A stretch of 64,000 nucleotides of DNA from Bog-473 sp963743785. GTDB lineage: Bacteria > Actinomycetota > Acidimicrobiia > Acidimicrobiales > RAAP-2. The notes under the pieces are model-generated. The model ran no database searches, was not told the origin of the DNA, and worked only from the letters and a program-made list of their open reading frames with translations. Of this stretch, positions 46,000 through 57,336 are shown piece by piece (position 1 is the first letter of the stretch; every line of letters begins with the position of its first letter). The DNA lies in the NCBI GenBank assembly GCA_963743785.1, contig CAVURD010000004.1, positions 62,001 to 126,000 on the forward strand, in the 5' to 3' direction. The translations under genes were made by a program, and so were the position numbers.

Positions 46000-47027
46000 T
46001 CAGCGCGGGCGCCGTCGCAGGGAGGCGTCCTCGATGGCGGCGGGCACCCAGCCCACATCGGTGGCGTTGAGGTCGGTCCCAGGCGGCACGATCTCGTCGA
46101 TTCGGTCCAGCACGTCGGTGCTCAGGCGCATCTCGAGCGCCGGCAGCTGGGACTCGAGATGCTCCATGGTGCGCGGCCCGATGATGGGCGCGGTGACGGC
46201 CGGGTGCTCGAGCACGAAGCCCAGCGCCAGCTCAATGATGCTCAGCCCGGCTCCGTCGGCCACCTTTCCAGGGCGGTGACCGCATCGAGCTTCTGCTGGT
46301 TGCCCGGCAGCGTCATGTCGTAGTGGTGCGGCAGCATGGCCGAACGCCGACTGGTGTTGTCCTTGCCGGCGCCGAAAGCTCCGGAGAGCCACCCCCCGGC
46401 CAGGGGGCTCCAGGAGAGCACGCCCATGCCGTACTTCTGGCACATGGGGAGCACGTCCTTCTCGATGCCGCGGACCAGAATCGAATAGGGCGGCTGCTCG
46501 GTGACGAAGCGCTCCCGAGCCCGGCGTTCGGCCACCCATTGCGCCTCGACGATTTCATGGGCGGGGAAGGTGGAACTGCCGAAGTAGCGGATCTTCCCGG
46601 CGCGCACCAGGTCGGTCAGCGCACCCAGCGTCTCGTCGATGTCGGTGTCGGGCGACGGACGGTGGATCTGGTAGAGGTCGATGTAGTCGGTGCCCAGGCG
46701 GCGCAGGCTGTTGTCGCAGCCGGCGATGATCCAGCGGCGCGAGTTGCCCTGCGCGTTGGGGTCGCGGCCCATGGCGCCGTGCACCTTGGTGGCCAGCACG
46801 ATCTTCTCCCGCTTGACCTGAGCCAGCGCCTTACCGACGATCTCCTCGGACTCGCCGAACGAATAGACATCGGCCGTGTCGACGAAGTTGATGCCGGCAT
46901 CGAGGGCGCGATGGATGATGCGAATCGACTCGTCGTGATCGGGCGTTCCCCAGGCCCCGAACATCATGGCCCCCAAGCAGAGCGGGCTGACCTTGACCCC
47001 GGTGCGACCGAGCGTTCGATATTCCAT
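46000..47027 (-). CDS. Aldo/keto reductase, one frameshift
   Basis: About 340 residues when joined. The catalytic tetrad is Asp and Tyr in VDTADVYSFGESEEIVG, Lys in LATKVHGAMG and His in YQIHRPSPDTDIDETL. LLSWSPLAGGWLSG and the NADPH-binding end FVLEHPAVTAPIIGPRTMEHL follow, the latter in the next frame after a break near 46262. ATG 47027. Substrate unknown; similar to plant-type potassium-channel-beta-like AKRs. Confidence 0.85.
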
Positions 47028-47097
47028 GACCGATGGTAGCCAGCGGTCCCGCCGGGGGTCGGCGGGTCACCCGGTGCGAGTCGCCGGTCGGCGGGTC

Positions 47098-48125
47098 CTA
47101 GCCCCCGAGGCGCGCCGATCCGTCCGCCGCGGCCAGCAGCAGGGCGGGCTCATCGGTGCGGGCATGGCAGCGCAGGGCCGCCTCGGTCAGCTTGATGGCG
47201 TGCTCGTCACCCGAGGCGACGGCCCGGTCGATCAGTTCCTCGGCCGAGAGGGTCCGTCGTGGGCAGAGGAGCGTGCCGATCGACGCGTAGGCCACATGGA
47301 GGGCCGCCACCGCCTGCCAGGCGTAGCCCAGGGCGCGTCGTGATCCTCCTCGGCCAACCAGGGCAGGACAAGCTCGAGCGCCAACGGCGCGGTGACGGAG
47401 TGGATCAGCGCGATCGGGTGCCCGTGTCGGCGTTGCGCAGATAGGCCTGGGCCCCCCCGCGGGCCAGCGCGTCCAGCAGCGCGACGGCCTCGCCCGGGCG
47501 CCAGCGAGGCCACGGCCTGCTCGAACTCGTCGGAGATGTCGGCCACAAGGGCCACCCGGTCGGTGATGAGAAACTCCTCGGGTGTCTCCTCGGGCAGATA
47601 GGGAAGGTCGGCCAGCGCCTCGGGCACGCCCTGATGGCCGATGAGGAGCGGCGGGCCGGGCAGCTCCTGGTACTGGGCGGCCCAAAAGGCCAGCCCGGTC
47701 GCCACTTCGAGGCGACGCGCGGGTGTGTCCGCCGCGCCGAGGGCCCGCAACCCGTGGGCGGTGCGGATGAGCCCGTGGGTGGCCGCCCCCACCGTGCCGG
47801 GGACCAGCCGGGGCACCCACTCGCCGACCACGGCGGTGACCGGGCGGTCGGCCATCTCGGTCTCGAAGAGGGCCAGCCAGTCCGGGAACCGGTCGGCCTG
47901 GCCCAGGGCCTGCGGCCAGGCGTCCTCGCTCAGGGTTGGGGCCGGGGCCGGCGCCGGCGCAGCCCCTGGCGTAGGCGGCCGCCCAGCCGGGATGGCCTCG
48001 GCCCGGCCCAACTGCACCAGGGCCTCGGCCGCCATCGGACCGTGGTTGGACAGGCCGAACGGCCCGAACTGGGGCGCCGTGGCGGCGAAGAGGGTCAGCG
48101 CGTCATCGAGCGGGTCGGTGTCCAC
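47098..48125 (-). CDS. Questin oxidase-like protein (DUF4243), frameshifted
   Basis: About 340 residues. FGLSNHGPMAAEALVQLGR, then PDWLALFETEMADRPVTAVVGEWVPRLVPGTVGAATHGLIRTAHGLRAL, match the questin oxidase-like family known from fungal anthraquinone pathways (AflY/GedK type) and present in actinobacteria. The helical C-terminus AYASIGTLLCPRRTLSAEELIDRAV lies in another frame; breaks fall near 47500 and 47340. GTG 48125. The enzyme class performs Baeyer-Villiger-like ring cleavage in fungi, but bacterial function is unknown. Confidence 0.7.
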
Positions 48126-48208
48126 GGCACCCCCCCAGTATGTCGCGGCCGCACATGGCCGGGGTCGCAGCGACCGCTACGATCCGGCGGTCGGCGACAG
48201 GAGGTACG

Positions 48209-49509
48209 ATGGCGACCCAACCGCCACTGCACGGAATGAGGATCATCGAGTGCTCGGCCCTGGGGCCGGCGCAGATCACCACGCCCCTGGTCGACCTGGG
48301 GGCCGACGTCATCAAGGTCGAGCCGCCGTCGGGCGACTACATCCGCGAGATGACCTGGCCCATCGTCGAGGGCGTCTCGCTGATGCACCTCCACCTCAAC
48401 CGGGGCAAGCGCTCCCTCGTGCTCGACCTGCGCACGAAGAGGGCGTGGCCATCTTGAAGGAGCTGGCGCGGACGGCCGACGCCGTGGTCGAGGCCATGCG
48501 GCCCGGATCCCTGGCCCGGCGGGGCGTCGGCTTCGACGACCTGCGCCCCGTCAATCCCAAGATCGTCTTCTGCACCATCTCGGGCTACGGCATGACCGGC
48601 CCCTACCGGGACTTCCCGAGCCACGGCGTGGCCTACGACGTCTGGGCCGGCATCGTCAACGTGGCCACCGACGACGAGGGCTTCACCTACATCCCCGAGC
48701 ACGCCTCGATCGGGATCCACGCCGGCCCGCTCTTCGGCGCGCTGGGCATCCTGGCCGCCGTGCTGCGGGCCCGGGCCACCGGCGAGGGCTCGTACCTCGA
48801 GCTGGCCCAGTCCGACGCCGCCGCCGCCATGGACTGGCTGCGCAGCGAGACCTGGCGGGCCTACGAGCGGCCCGAGTCCGAGGTGACCGGGAACAAGGCG
48901 GACAACTACGAGCGGCGGGCGCCGGGCACGGCCGGCATGATCGAGGGCGTCCGCTACCAGGTCTACGAGGCCACCGACCGCCGGCACGTGCTCTTCATGG
49001 CGTCCGAGCAGGCCTTCTGGAAGAACTTCTGCGAGGGGGTCGACCGCATGGACCTCTTCGAACGCTGGCCCGGGTCGAAGTACGCCGACCACGCCCGGGG
49101 CAACCGCGAGCTCCAGCGCGAGCTGCGGGACATCTTCCGCACCAAGACCTCGGCCGAGTGGCTGGAATTCGGCGGTCGGGTCAACACCCCCATCGCCCCG
49201 GTCAACACGCCCCAGACGCTGCTCGAGGATCCCCAATTCCCCGATCGCTTCCCGCTGCTCCCGGCCGAGGACCTCGGCAGCGACCAGCTCTTCACGCCGC
49301 TGCATTTCGTCGACGAGGAGCTCCCGAAACCGGCCCGGGCGCCGACGGTGGGCCAGCACACCGACGACGTGCTCGTCGGTCCTGGGGTGGGACGATGCCC
49401 GGATCGCCGCGGCCGCCGAGGCGGGCGCATTCGGGCAGGCGAGGAGCAGGCTGAGGGACGGCGCCGCCGAGCGCCCCGTGGAAGCGCACGACGGAAGACG
49501 GAGGGGTAA
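48209..49509 (+). CDS. CaiB/BaiF type III CoA-transferase, frameshifted
   Basis: About 415 residues. Start ATG 48209 has AGGAGG 4 nt upstream. PLHGMRIIECSALGPAQITTPL, ADVIKVEPPSGDYIRE, RPGSLARRGVGFDDL, STISGYGMTG-like GYGMTGPY and SYLELAQSDAAAAMDWL give the family order, with the expected catalytic Asp position apparently in AQSD. Frames change near 48440, and again near 49375, where the usual C-terminal LGWDDARIAAAAEAG is found. Expected action is transfer of CoA between organic acids. The stop is uncertain. Confidence 0.8.
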
Positions 49510-49510
49510 C

Positions 49511-50611
49511 ATGGAAAGGTCCGGTTGGGCATTGTCGGCGCCGGGAACATCGCGGTGATGAACGTCAAGGGCTACCTCGAGGATCCCCGCTGTGAAGTGG
49601 CGGCAGTGTGCGATACCGACGAGGAGGTGGGCCGCCAGGCCGCCGGGGACTGGGGCGGGGCGGCCTACTACTCCGACCTCGATGCCATGCTGGCCGACGA
49701 CTCCCTCGACGCGGTCGAGGTGCTCACGCCGACCCACCTGCACCACGACCACGTGATCGCCGCCCTGGAGGCCGGCAAGCACGTCTCGGTGCAGAAGCCG
49801 GTGGCCAACACGGTGGAGGAGGGCCGGGCCATGCAGGCGGCGGCCGAGCGGGCCGGAAGATGCTGCGGATCAGCGAGTGCTTCGTCCACTACCCGCCGCT
49901 GGAGCTGGCCAAGAAGCTGGTGGCCGACGGGGCCATCGGCAAGCCGACGTCGCTGCGCATCCGCACGCTGGTGGGGCAGACCACCTCGGCCTTCCAAGCC
50001 GGCCTGCGTCCGGAGGGATACGGCTGGCGCCTCGACAAGCGCAGCCCCGGCGGGCACCTCTTCGACGACATGGTGCACAAGTACGCCATGGCCCTGTGGC
50101 TGCTCGACCTCGACATCACGGCCGTCCAGGCGGTGGTCCGGCGCCGGGACCTCTTCTTCGAGCCGTGCGCCGTCATCTTCGAGTACGAGGACCCGAGGTG
50201 CTGGGCACCATGGAGGTGCAGTACGCGCCCAAGCTCTACATGCGCTCGGGCTACTACGGGGCCGACGAATTCTTCGAGATCACCGGGGACGAGGGGCAGA
50301 TCTGGGTGACCCGGGCCACCGGCGAGATGCTGGACCTGGCCCCGGTGATGCTCTTCACCGGCGACGAGCACGAGTGCACGACCACCGAGTTCCGGGAGCT
50401 CGACGCCGACTGGGGCACCGGCTTCATCCGGTCGTCCCAGCACTTCATCGATTCCCTGGTCCATGGCACGCCGGCCGACATGAGCCCCGAGTCGGCCATC
50501 AAGGTGCTGCAGCTGTGTTTCGCCGTGTACCGAGCCTCCGAGATCGGCACCTCGGTAGACCCCCGCACCATCACCGGGTCGGTGACACCGGCCGGCTGGG
50601 CCGACTGGTAG
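49511..50611 (+). CDS. Gfo/Idh/MocA family oxidoreductase, frameshifted
   Basis: About 366 residues. The Rossmann motif LGIVGAGNIAVMNVKGYL and TPTHLHHDHVIAALEAGKHVSVQKPVAN are family hallmarks, with the EKP-like Lys in QKPVAN. LFDDMVHKYAMALWLLD and GYYGADEFFEITGDEGQIWVTR follow. Breaks lie near 49515 (A run), 49858 and 50205. It uses NAD(P) on a sugar or cyclitol. Starts just after the CoA-transferase, so the two may be one transcript. Confidence 0.82.
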
Positions 50612-50643
50612 TCAGACGCGGGCTCTTGTTCCGGCTGGTTCAA

Positions 50644-51461
50644 TCAGGCCCGATCGAAGAAGTCGATCAGGTGGGCCGACACCTCGCCGGCATGGGTCAC
50701 GATGCCGATGTGGCCCGAGCCCATGATCTCGCGGTACACACAGCCCGGGATGATCTCCGAGGCCCGGCGGGCCTTGTCGGGCGGCGAGTCCACGTCGTGC
50801 TCGAAGGCCAGGACCAGGCAGGGCACCCGTATCTCCGGCCAGCGGGTGGTGCGGGCCGGATCGGTGGACCAGGCCAGGGCCGCCTCGTACTGGCCGAGGG
50901 CACCCGGGTTGGGCCAGGGCGGGAGGTCGGCGGTGAAGGAGAGCCAGGTGCTCACCACGTCGTCGTTCTGGATGTCGGCGATGGGCAGGTAGCGCAGGGT
51001 CTGGGGTGGCGTAGAACAGCCGGGGCAAGTCGACGTCGAGACGGGCCAGGTCCCGCTCGACCGTGGTGATGGCGATCTCCCAGGCCGTGGGCTGGTTGGC
51101 GCTTCCCATGAGCGCCGCCGCCCGCACCCGCTCGGGATGGTCGAGGGCCAGGGTCTCGGCGATCCAGCCGCCCAGCGAGTGCCCGGCGATCCGCACCGGC
51201 TGTTCGAAACCAGGTGGTCGAGCAGGGCCAGCGCATCGGCGGCCATGCCCTCGACGCTGTAGGGGGCGGGGGGCGAGAGGAGGGGGCCACGCCGCGGTCG
51301 TCGAAGGTGATCACCTGGTAGCCGGCCGCCACCAGGTCGGGCACGATCTGGAGGTGCCAGGCCACGGCCGGCTGCCCGCAGCCGCAGATGAGCAGGAGCG
51401 GCTCGCCCGTACCGGTGACGGTGTAGTCGAGGCTGACCTCGCCGGTGTCGAGGTCAGGCAC
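50644..51461 (-). CDS. Alpha/beta hydrolase, frameshifted
   Basis: About 270 residues when joined. The oxyanion-hole strand LDYTVTGTGEPLLLICGCG, ITFDDRGVAPSSRP, the nucleophile elbow AGHSLGGWIAE, the acid region PCLVLAFEHDVDSPPDKARR and the His in MGSGHIGIVTHAGEVS complete the triad. Breaks lie near 51287, 51222 and 51005. GTG 51461 start. Convergent with the Gfo gene. Substrate unknown. Confidence 0.8.
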
Positions 51462-51545
51462 CGAGCGACCTCGGCCAGCAGGGCGGGCGCGATGTTGCGG
51501 CCGGTCAGCAGCACGACGGTCTCCCTGCCTTCGTCGTGGCCGGGA

Positions 51546-52433
51546 TCAGGCCGGCCCGAAGCGCCGCCACCCCACCGCGGCGGCCCCTTCGAGGACCAGG
51601 CCCATCTGCCGCACGGCGAAGACCATGGCCGACCGGATGTCCGCTTCGGTGACCGTCACCACGTCGACGTGGTGACGCAGCAGGATCATGGTGACGGCCC
51701 CGCCTCGAGGTTGCCGGCCAGGCCGTCAGCCAGAGTCGGCGTCGACGGGTGACGGGGACGATGCGCCCCGCCGCCAGGGCGGAGCTGACCGAGGGGGAGG
51801 CCACCGACTCCACCCCGACGACGGTGACCCCGGCCCCGCCAGGCCGAGCGCGAGGCCCGAGATCAGCCCGCCCCCGCCGGCCGGCACGACCACGGTGCCC
51901 AGGTTGGGCACCTGCTCGAGCAGCTCCCCGGCGATCGTGCCCTGCCCGGCGATGACGTCGGGGTCGTTGTAGGGCGAGACGTAGCGGCTGGCCGTCCCGA
52001 TCGGCCAACTCGAGCGCCAGCGCTTCGGCCTCGCTGTAGCCCTCCCCGTGCTGGACCAGGCGCACGTCGAACTGCTTGAGGGCCGAGACCTTGGCCACCG
52101 AGGCCGTCGGGGGCACCACCACCGTGACGTCCGCTTTGAGCTCGGCCGCCGCGTAGGCCAACCCCAGCCCGTGGTTGCCGGCCGACGAGCCGACCACGGC
52201 GCGCCCGGGATCCGAGGCCAGTGTCGCCGCCACCGCGGCCAGCCCGCCCCGGACCTTGAACGAGCCGGTGGGTTGGACCGTCTCGAGCTTGAGGGACATC
52301 CGCTCGCCCAACTGGTGGGCGGCCACCACCGGCGTCACGGCAGGTGCCGCCGCACCACGTCCCAGGCGGCGTCGAACTGGGCTGGTTGGGGTGGGGCCAC
52401 GGCCGCATCGGCTCCAGTCTGGCCGAGGTCCAC
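51546..52433 (-). CDS. Threonine/serine dehydratase-like PLP enzyme, frameshifted
   Basis: About 295 residues. The PLP lysine is in TGSFKVRGGLAA, SSAGNHGLGLAYAA is the substrate loop and PAGGGGLISGLALGLAG binds the PLP phosphate, all in the order of fold-type II dehydratases. No C-terminal ACT domain, so it would be the catabolic type. Several breaks between 51670 and 52010. GTG 52433 is 16 nt from the divergent nagB-like start. Confidence 0.8.
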
Positions 52434-52449
52434 CTAGCATGCTGCGCAC

Positions 52450-53212
52450 ATGACCGCTCCCTTGACCTTTGACGGTGCCACGGTGTACGTCCACCCCGAC
52501 GTGGCGGCCCTGGGCCGGGCCGCCGCCGACCAGGCGGCCGCCCTCATGCGGCGGCCGTCGAGGCGGGGCGTGGCCCACGTCATGTTCGCCACCGGCAACT
52601 CGCAGCTGGCCTTCGTCGACGCGCTGGTGACCCAACACCCGACGTGCCCTGGTCCGACACCGTGGTCTTCCACATGGACGAGTACGTGGGCGTCGGGCCC
52701 GACCATCCGGCCGGCTTCCAGCGGTGGATCCGGAGAGGATCGTCGATCGCCGTCTCCCCGGGCGGCCCACTACGTCGAGGGCCTGGGCGACCCCGGGGCC
52801 GAGTGCCGCCGCTACGCCGAGCTGCTGCGGCCCATCCGCTCGATCTGTGCTGCCTGGGCATCGGCGAGAACGGGCATCTGGCCTTCAACGACCCCCCCGT
52901 GGCCGACTTCGACGATCCTCTCGACGTCAAGGTGGTCGAGCTCGAGGCGCCTGCCGCCGACAACAGGTCAACGAGGGGCACTTCGCCGACCTGGCGGCCG
53001 TCCCGACCCAGGCCCTGACGGTCACCATTCCCGCCCTGCTGCGGGCCGCCCAGGTTCTGGCCATCGTGCCCGAGGCGCGCAAGGCCGATCCGGTGCGCGT
53101 GCGCTGACCGGCCCGATGTCGACGGCCTGCCCGGCGTCGGCCCTGCGGACCATCACCCACGCCACCATCCACCTCGAGCCCCGTCGGCCCGGCTGCGGCC
53201 CCGCAGAGGCCG
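52450..53212 (+). CDS. Glucosamine-6-phosphate deaminase-like protein, frameshifted
   Basis: About 250 residues. Key NagB motifs are VVFHMDEYVGVGPDHP (catalytic Asp region), LGIGENGHLAFNDPP and VNEGHFADL, plus ALTGPMSTACPASALRT near the end. It converts glucosamine-6-phosphate to fructose-6-phosphate and ammonia. At least four indels. The C-terminus runs into the A18 tract at 53213, so its stop is not seen. Confidence 0.8.
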
Positions 53213-53230
53213 AAAAAAAAAAAAAAAAAA
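53213..53230. repeat. Poly-A run of 18
   Basis: A18 in a strongly GC-rich context, located where the nagB-like gene should end. There is no convincing hairpin on the minus-strand side, so it does not look like a terminator. Together with the A8TA16 tract at 45466-45490 it may mark a technical artefact. Confidence 0.8.
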
Positions 53231-53246
53231 CCCGGCGCTCGACTAC

Positions 53247-53825
53247 GGTGAACCCCATCAGCGATTTGTCCGGACCTCGACGCGCTCGTGGCCAGCGGGT
53301 TCTCGGCCGGCGTCGACCAGATCGCCGAAGCCCAGTGGTCGGCCGCCACCCCGCACGAGGACTGGACGGTCCGGGACCTGGTGGGCCACACCGTCAGCAC
53401 CCAACGGCGGGTCCTGGCCACCTTGGGTGGGCCCAAGGCCGTCCCGCCCGACGAAGACGGTGACCTGGGCCGTGCAATGGCACGACGCCAGTACCGCCAT
53501 GCGGCAGGCCCTCAACGATCCCCGGCGTGGATCGATGACGATCCGCGGCCTGCTCGGTGAGCAGCTGTTCGAGGCGCTGGTGGGCCAGTTGATCTGTCCG
53601 ACACACTGGTGCACACCTGGGAGCTGTCGCGGGCGATCGGGCAGGATCCGGCCCTCGACCCGGCTGCGATGGCCGGGGCCGACGGCCAGCGCCGGCGTCC
53701 TGTCCATCAACGACGCTGTCTGTCGGCCCGGCGGCCTGGCCGACAAGATCCAGTCGCCGCCCGGGGGCCGACGAGCAGACGGCGTTCCTGAACTTCTTCT
53801 GGGACAGTCTGTGTCGTGGGGGTAG
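53247..53825 (+). CDS. TIGR03086-like mycothiol-dependent family protein, frameshifted
   Basis: About 190 residues. SGFSAGVDQIAEAQWSAATPHEDWTVRDLVGHTVSTQRR is the N-terminal DinB-like half with a family His. LVHTWELSRAIGQDPALDP is the TIGR03086 core, with the metal-binding HTW. The C-terminal PPGADEQTAFLNFFW fits the family end. Breaks near 53480, 53600 and 53700. The family includes maleylpyruvate isomerase-like proteins that use mycothiol. Confidence 0.7.
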   Translation, partial: GEPHQRFVRTSTRSWPAGSRPASTRSPKPSGRPPPRTRTGRSGTWWATPSAPNGGSWPPWVGPRPSRPTKTVTWAVQWHDASTAMRQALNDPRRGSMTIRGLLGEQLFEALVGQLICPTHWCTPGSCRGRSGRIRPSTRLRWPGPTASAGVLSINDAVCRPGGLADKIQSPPGGRRADGVPELLLGQSVSWG

Positions 53826-53860
53826 CCCTTGCATGGGGGAGACCTCACGCCGAAGGGCTT

Positions 53861-54789
53861 TCAGGCCGGTCCCAGCGGTGCAGCCGACGCCACCAGCTCA
53901 GCCGGTCCGAGGCCGGCGACCCGGGCCCGGGTAAGTGCGCCACCCTCGGCGGTAGAGAAGCACCTCTCGTCCCTCGCCCCAATGAGCCCTCGGCGAAGAA
54001 ACCGAGCCCGGACCCCGAGACTCCCCGGCGAGTCCGGAACGGCCTGCCCGGCCCGGTCCCGCATCTCGTTCGAACCGGGCCTCGTGGACCAGCCGGCCCC
54101 AGGCTTCGTCCGCCACCGCAATGCCCAGCCGTCCGGCCAGACGGCGCATCTCGGCTTCGAGGTCCCCCGACAGATCGTCGTAGTGGACCAGGACCTCGTT
54201 TGGCTCGGCCCGGCGGGACCAGGCGTCGGAGAGATGCCACATCACTCCGGGCAGTGCATCCATCCGCTCGGCGGCTGGGCCGTCCCAGTCGACCCACGAC
54301 ACCAGCCAATCGTGCACGGTCGTCGTGGGCGGCCTGTTCTGTCGGGGCCGGTGCGGCTGCTGCGGGGTGAGCTGACGCATCCGGGTCCCGGTCGAGGTTG
54401 TGGCTCTGGTGGTACAGCGAGACGGCCTGGTCGAGCGGGTCCCGGGCCACCACGATGAAGGTGGCCCGCCGGTCCAGGGGTATGCCGTCGAGGGGCGTGT
54501 GCGTCTTGATGATGCGCCGGTGCGGTTGCGCCGCCAGGCGGGCGTAGACCTCGGCCTGCGGGGTGAGCGACGAATCGAGCCACGGCGAACAGGCGCACCC
54601 AGGGTAAGTTTGGGGAAGGTGGGCGTCTGGAACACCAGGAGGGCGCAAGATCATCTGCATCCAGGTGGTGCCGCTCTTGGAGCGGGCGCCGACGACGATG
54701 TCGCCCGGGCGGAAGGGGAACGGCCGAGCCAGCGGGCGCTGTCATCATCCGCTGACGTTGCAGCGGACCCGGTGGGGTTCTTCCGCCAT
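53861..54789 (-). CDS. Sulfotransferase family protein, frameshifted
   Basis: About 300 residues. RPGDIVVGARSKSGTTWMQMI (alternate frames) holds the PAPS 5'-phosphosulfate loop KSGTTW. RRIIKTHTPLDGIPLD, RATFIVVARDPLDQAVSLYHQ and EVLVHYDDLSGDLEAEMRRLAGRLGI are further family blocks. It moves a sulfuryl group from PAPS to a hydroxyl acceptor. At least four indels. ATG 54789 start, stop TAG at 53861. Confidence 0.78.
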
Positions 54790-54862
54790 CCGACCTGACG
54801 GTACCTGGGCCCCGAGTGGGCCACCGGGCGAATTCCCCACTATGGCCGGCGCCCAGCCAGGG

Positions 54863-55283
54863 CTATCGATCAAGAGGGCCAGGTAGCTCGCACGGGCCAG
54901 GTCCACGCCGGCCAACTCGTCGGCGGCCTAAAACCAGGTCACCTCGGCATGCTCGTCCTGGCGCCCGGTGCTCAATGACGTCCTTCCTTCCACCGATACC
55001 CCGACCAGCGACACCCGCAGGTCGAAGTCGCTGGCGGTGATCCGGGCCAGCTTCGGGCCCGGCTGGTGGCGCCATGACGATGCCCAACTCCGGCTCAGTT
55101 CCGCGGCGCGAAGGAGGGCGCTCGGTCGGCGACGCCCCCGCCTCTCGACGTGCCCGCCGGCCAGGTCCCACACCCCCGGGTACCAGGTCCTGGCTCGGCG
55201 GCGCGCCGACAGAGCAGGGCGCGCCGCTGCCGCAGCAGGCCGGCGATCACCCGGCGCGGGCGCCGACGCCGTGCCGGTGTCAC
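54863..55283 (-). CDS. NUDIX hydrolase, frameshifted
   Basis: About 140 residues. VIAGLLRQRRALLCRRAAEP, then VWDLAGGHVERRG and a broken ELGIV give most of the NUDIX box (Gx5Ex7REUxEExGU) in changing frames. LARITASDFDLRVSLVGVSVEG and DEHAEVTWF follow. It cleaves nucleoside diphosphates linked to another moiety. The C-terminal end is unclear. It follows the nitrilase-like gene on the same strand. Confidence 0.65.
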
Positions 55284-55307
55284 GGTCCACCGGTGGCCCG
55301 CCCCACG

Positions 55308-56132
55308 TCAGGACCCCTCCGGCCGCCAGAGCCCGACTACGTCGGCCACCGCCGGGTCGGCGTGCCGTCCCAGCCCCGGGGGTCGGGCTCCCGCCGGTGC
55401 CCGGCGATGTCGGCCACGGTAGCCCGGGCCCGTCGGGGTCGCCGTGGGCCAGGACGTCCCCGTCGGGATCGACGACCTGGAGCACCCGAGTGCTGCCGCG
55501 GCCGCCCTGGGCCCCGGCCACGTCCGCGACCACCACGGCCATGGCGTCGACGGCTCGGGCGATGGGCAGGTTGGCGCCGCGTGGGCGCAACCGCCGCGCC
55601 GCCGCGGCGTCGCGGAAGCGCCCGCTGTGCGAGGGCACGAAGAGGACGGCGGCGCCGGCCGCCGCCAGCACCCGGGCCGGTCCCAGGTACCGAAGAGGTC
55701 GTTCGGAGATCACCAGCATCCCGCACGGCGAGGACCCCACGAGAAACGGGCCAGGGCGCCGCCCCGTTGGATCATGGTCCGGTAGCCGGGGAGGACTCGC
55801 GGTGCACGCCGGTCAGCTTCCCGTTGGTGATCACGGCGGCCGAACTGAGAGGCTGCCGCGTGCCATCGCTCCGGGTGAACCTGATGATCACGCCGACCGT
55901 CGTCGCCATGAGCGGGGCCAGCACCTCGGCCAGTCGCCCGTCGACCCCGAGGGGCGACATTCGGCGGCTGACTGACCGTCGGCATCCTGGGCGAATCCGC
56001 TGATCGACGCTTCGGCAGCAGAGCACGTCGAACGCCATCCGCTTCGCACTGCGCCAGTTGCTGGCCGATCAGCCTGATTGCCTCCATGGAGCCGAAGGAG
56101 AGATAGGGGGCCTGGTAGGCGGCGACCCTCAT
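55308..56132 (-). CDS. Carbon-nitrogen hydrolase (nitrilase superfamily), frameshifted
   Basis: About 275 residues. MRVAAYQAPYLSFGSMEAI at ATG 56132 is the usual first strand. SSAAVITNGKLTGVHR leads to the catalytic Lys region, and FVPSHSGRFRDAAAARRLRPRGANLPIARAVDAMAVVVADVAG is typical of the domain. The catalytic Cys motif should be near 55720, where the frame is broken (SPCGMLVISE). It hydrolyses amides or nitriles. Stop near 55308. Confidence 0.72.
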
Positions 56133-56147
56133 GGACTCGCCGCCTCG

Positions 56148-57171
56148 CTACCCGCTGGGCGGGGTGTGCGAGAGCCAGTGGTCGAGGAAGGACGGCGGCC
56201 ACGCCGTGCCACTGGTGGTCCGCCCTCGAAGACGTCGTGCACCAGACGGTCCCCCGCGCCCGTCGTGCTCGTAGACCAGCCGCGTGCGCGCACCGACTCG
56301 GTGGCGGCGGCCACGGGGAAGAGGGGGTCCTCGGTCCCCGTCTCGATCAGCAGCGGGCGGGGGGCGATCAGGGCGCCCAGGTCCACGTGCTCGAGCCGGC
56401 CGAGCATGCCGGGCAGCACCTGGGAGCCGCACATGTTCCACGGCATCTTGTGGGTCTCCGCCCACGACGAGAAGTACCCGCTGACCACGGCGGCGGCCAC
56501 CCGCTCGTCCCAGGCCGCCATGAACAGCGTCATGGTGCCCCCGTAGCGACAGGCCCGACCATGCCGATGCGCGCCGGGTCGACCAGCGGGTGAGCCGCCA
56601 GCACGTCGAGGCAGCGCGCCAGGTCCCACAGGTTCTGGGTCAGCGGGTTCCACCCGGCCATCACCGCGTGCACCAGGTTGGTGTCGCAGGCGTAGTGGTC
56701 CGGCGGGGTTCCAGTCCGGGCGCTCGCCGAAGCAGCGCAGGTCGGGGGCCAGCACGACGTAGCCCCGCCGGACCAGCTGCAGGGCGTAGTCGCCGTTGGG
56801 CGCCTCGGTCGTCTCCAGCCCGACCGACCAGCGACTTGCCCGGGCCGTGCCCGTGACAGGCCAGCACGGCGGCGCCCGGCGCGCGACCGGCCGTCCGGCA
56901 CGAGCAGGTAGGCCGGCACCGACATGGTGTCCTCGGTGTCGAAGACGACCTTGTCGCGCCGGTAGCCGTCGCACTGCACCGATTCGAGCGTCTCGAGGTT
57001 GAGGGGGACCGGCGTCGGGCATCGGGCCCAGCAGCTCCGCCAGGCGCGCCGGCGCCGCGCCGCCAGGCGGGGAGCGCGTCGAGGTCGCCGTCGGGCAGGG
57101 GGTCCACGTGACTGGTGGCCACCAGCCGGGTCATCCACTGGTACCACGGCGAGTAGTTCCGTCGTCGGCAC
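56148..57171 (-). CDS. Alpha/beta hydrolase, acetyl-xylan-esterase/dienelactone hydrolase-like, frameshifted
   Basis: About 345 residues. VQCDGYRRDKVVFDTEDTMSVPAYLLVP, then APNGDYALQLVRRGYVVLAPDLRCFG, and DLARCLDVLAAHPLVDPARIGMVG, then YGGTMTLFMAAWDERVAAAV give a complete abhydrolase core. The nucleophile Ser motif falls at a frame break near 56540, where SYGG is expected. The acid is in TGTEDPLFP, the His in the broken EGG region. The last residues DHWLSHTPPSG end at TAG 56148. Start is uncertain. Confidence 0.72.
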
Positions 57172-57336
57172 CGGTAGGACCAGAGCTGGCGCGTCACCAC
57201 TCTCGGACTGCCATGGGCCCCTTCCTCGATCGCACCGGCGATCCGCTTCGGTGGCGATCCGCCGTCGGATCGCTCACGGCTCACTGCAGAGGGCATCGGG
57301 TCTGGCCGGATTGAGGACGACCCGGTGTCGGGCACA

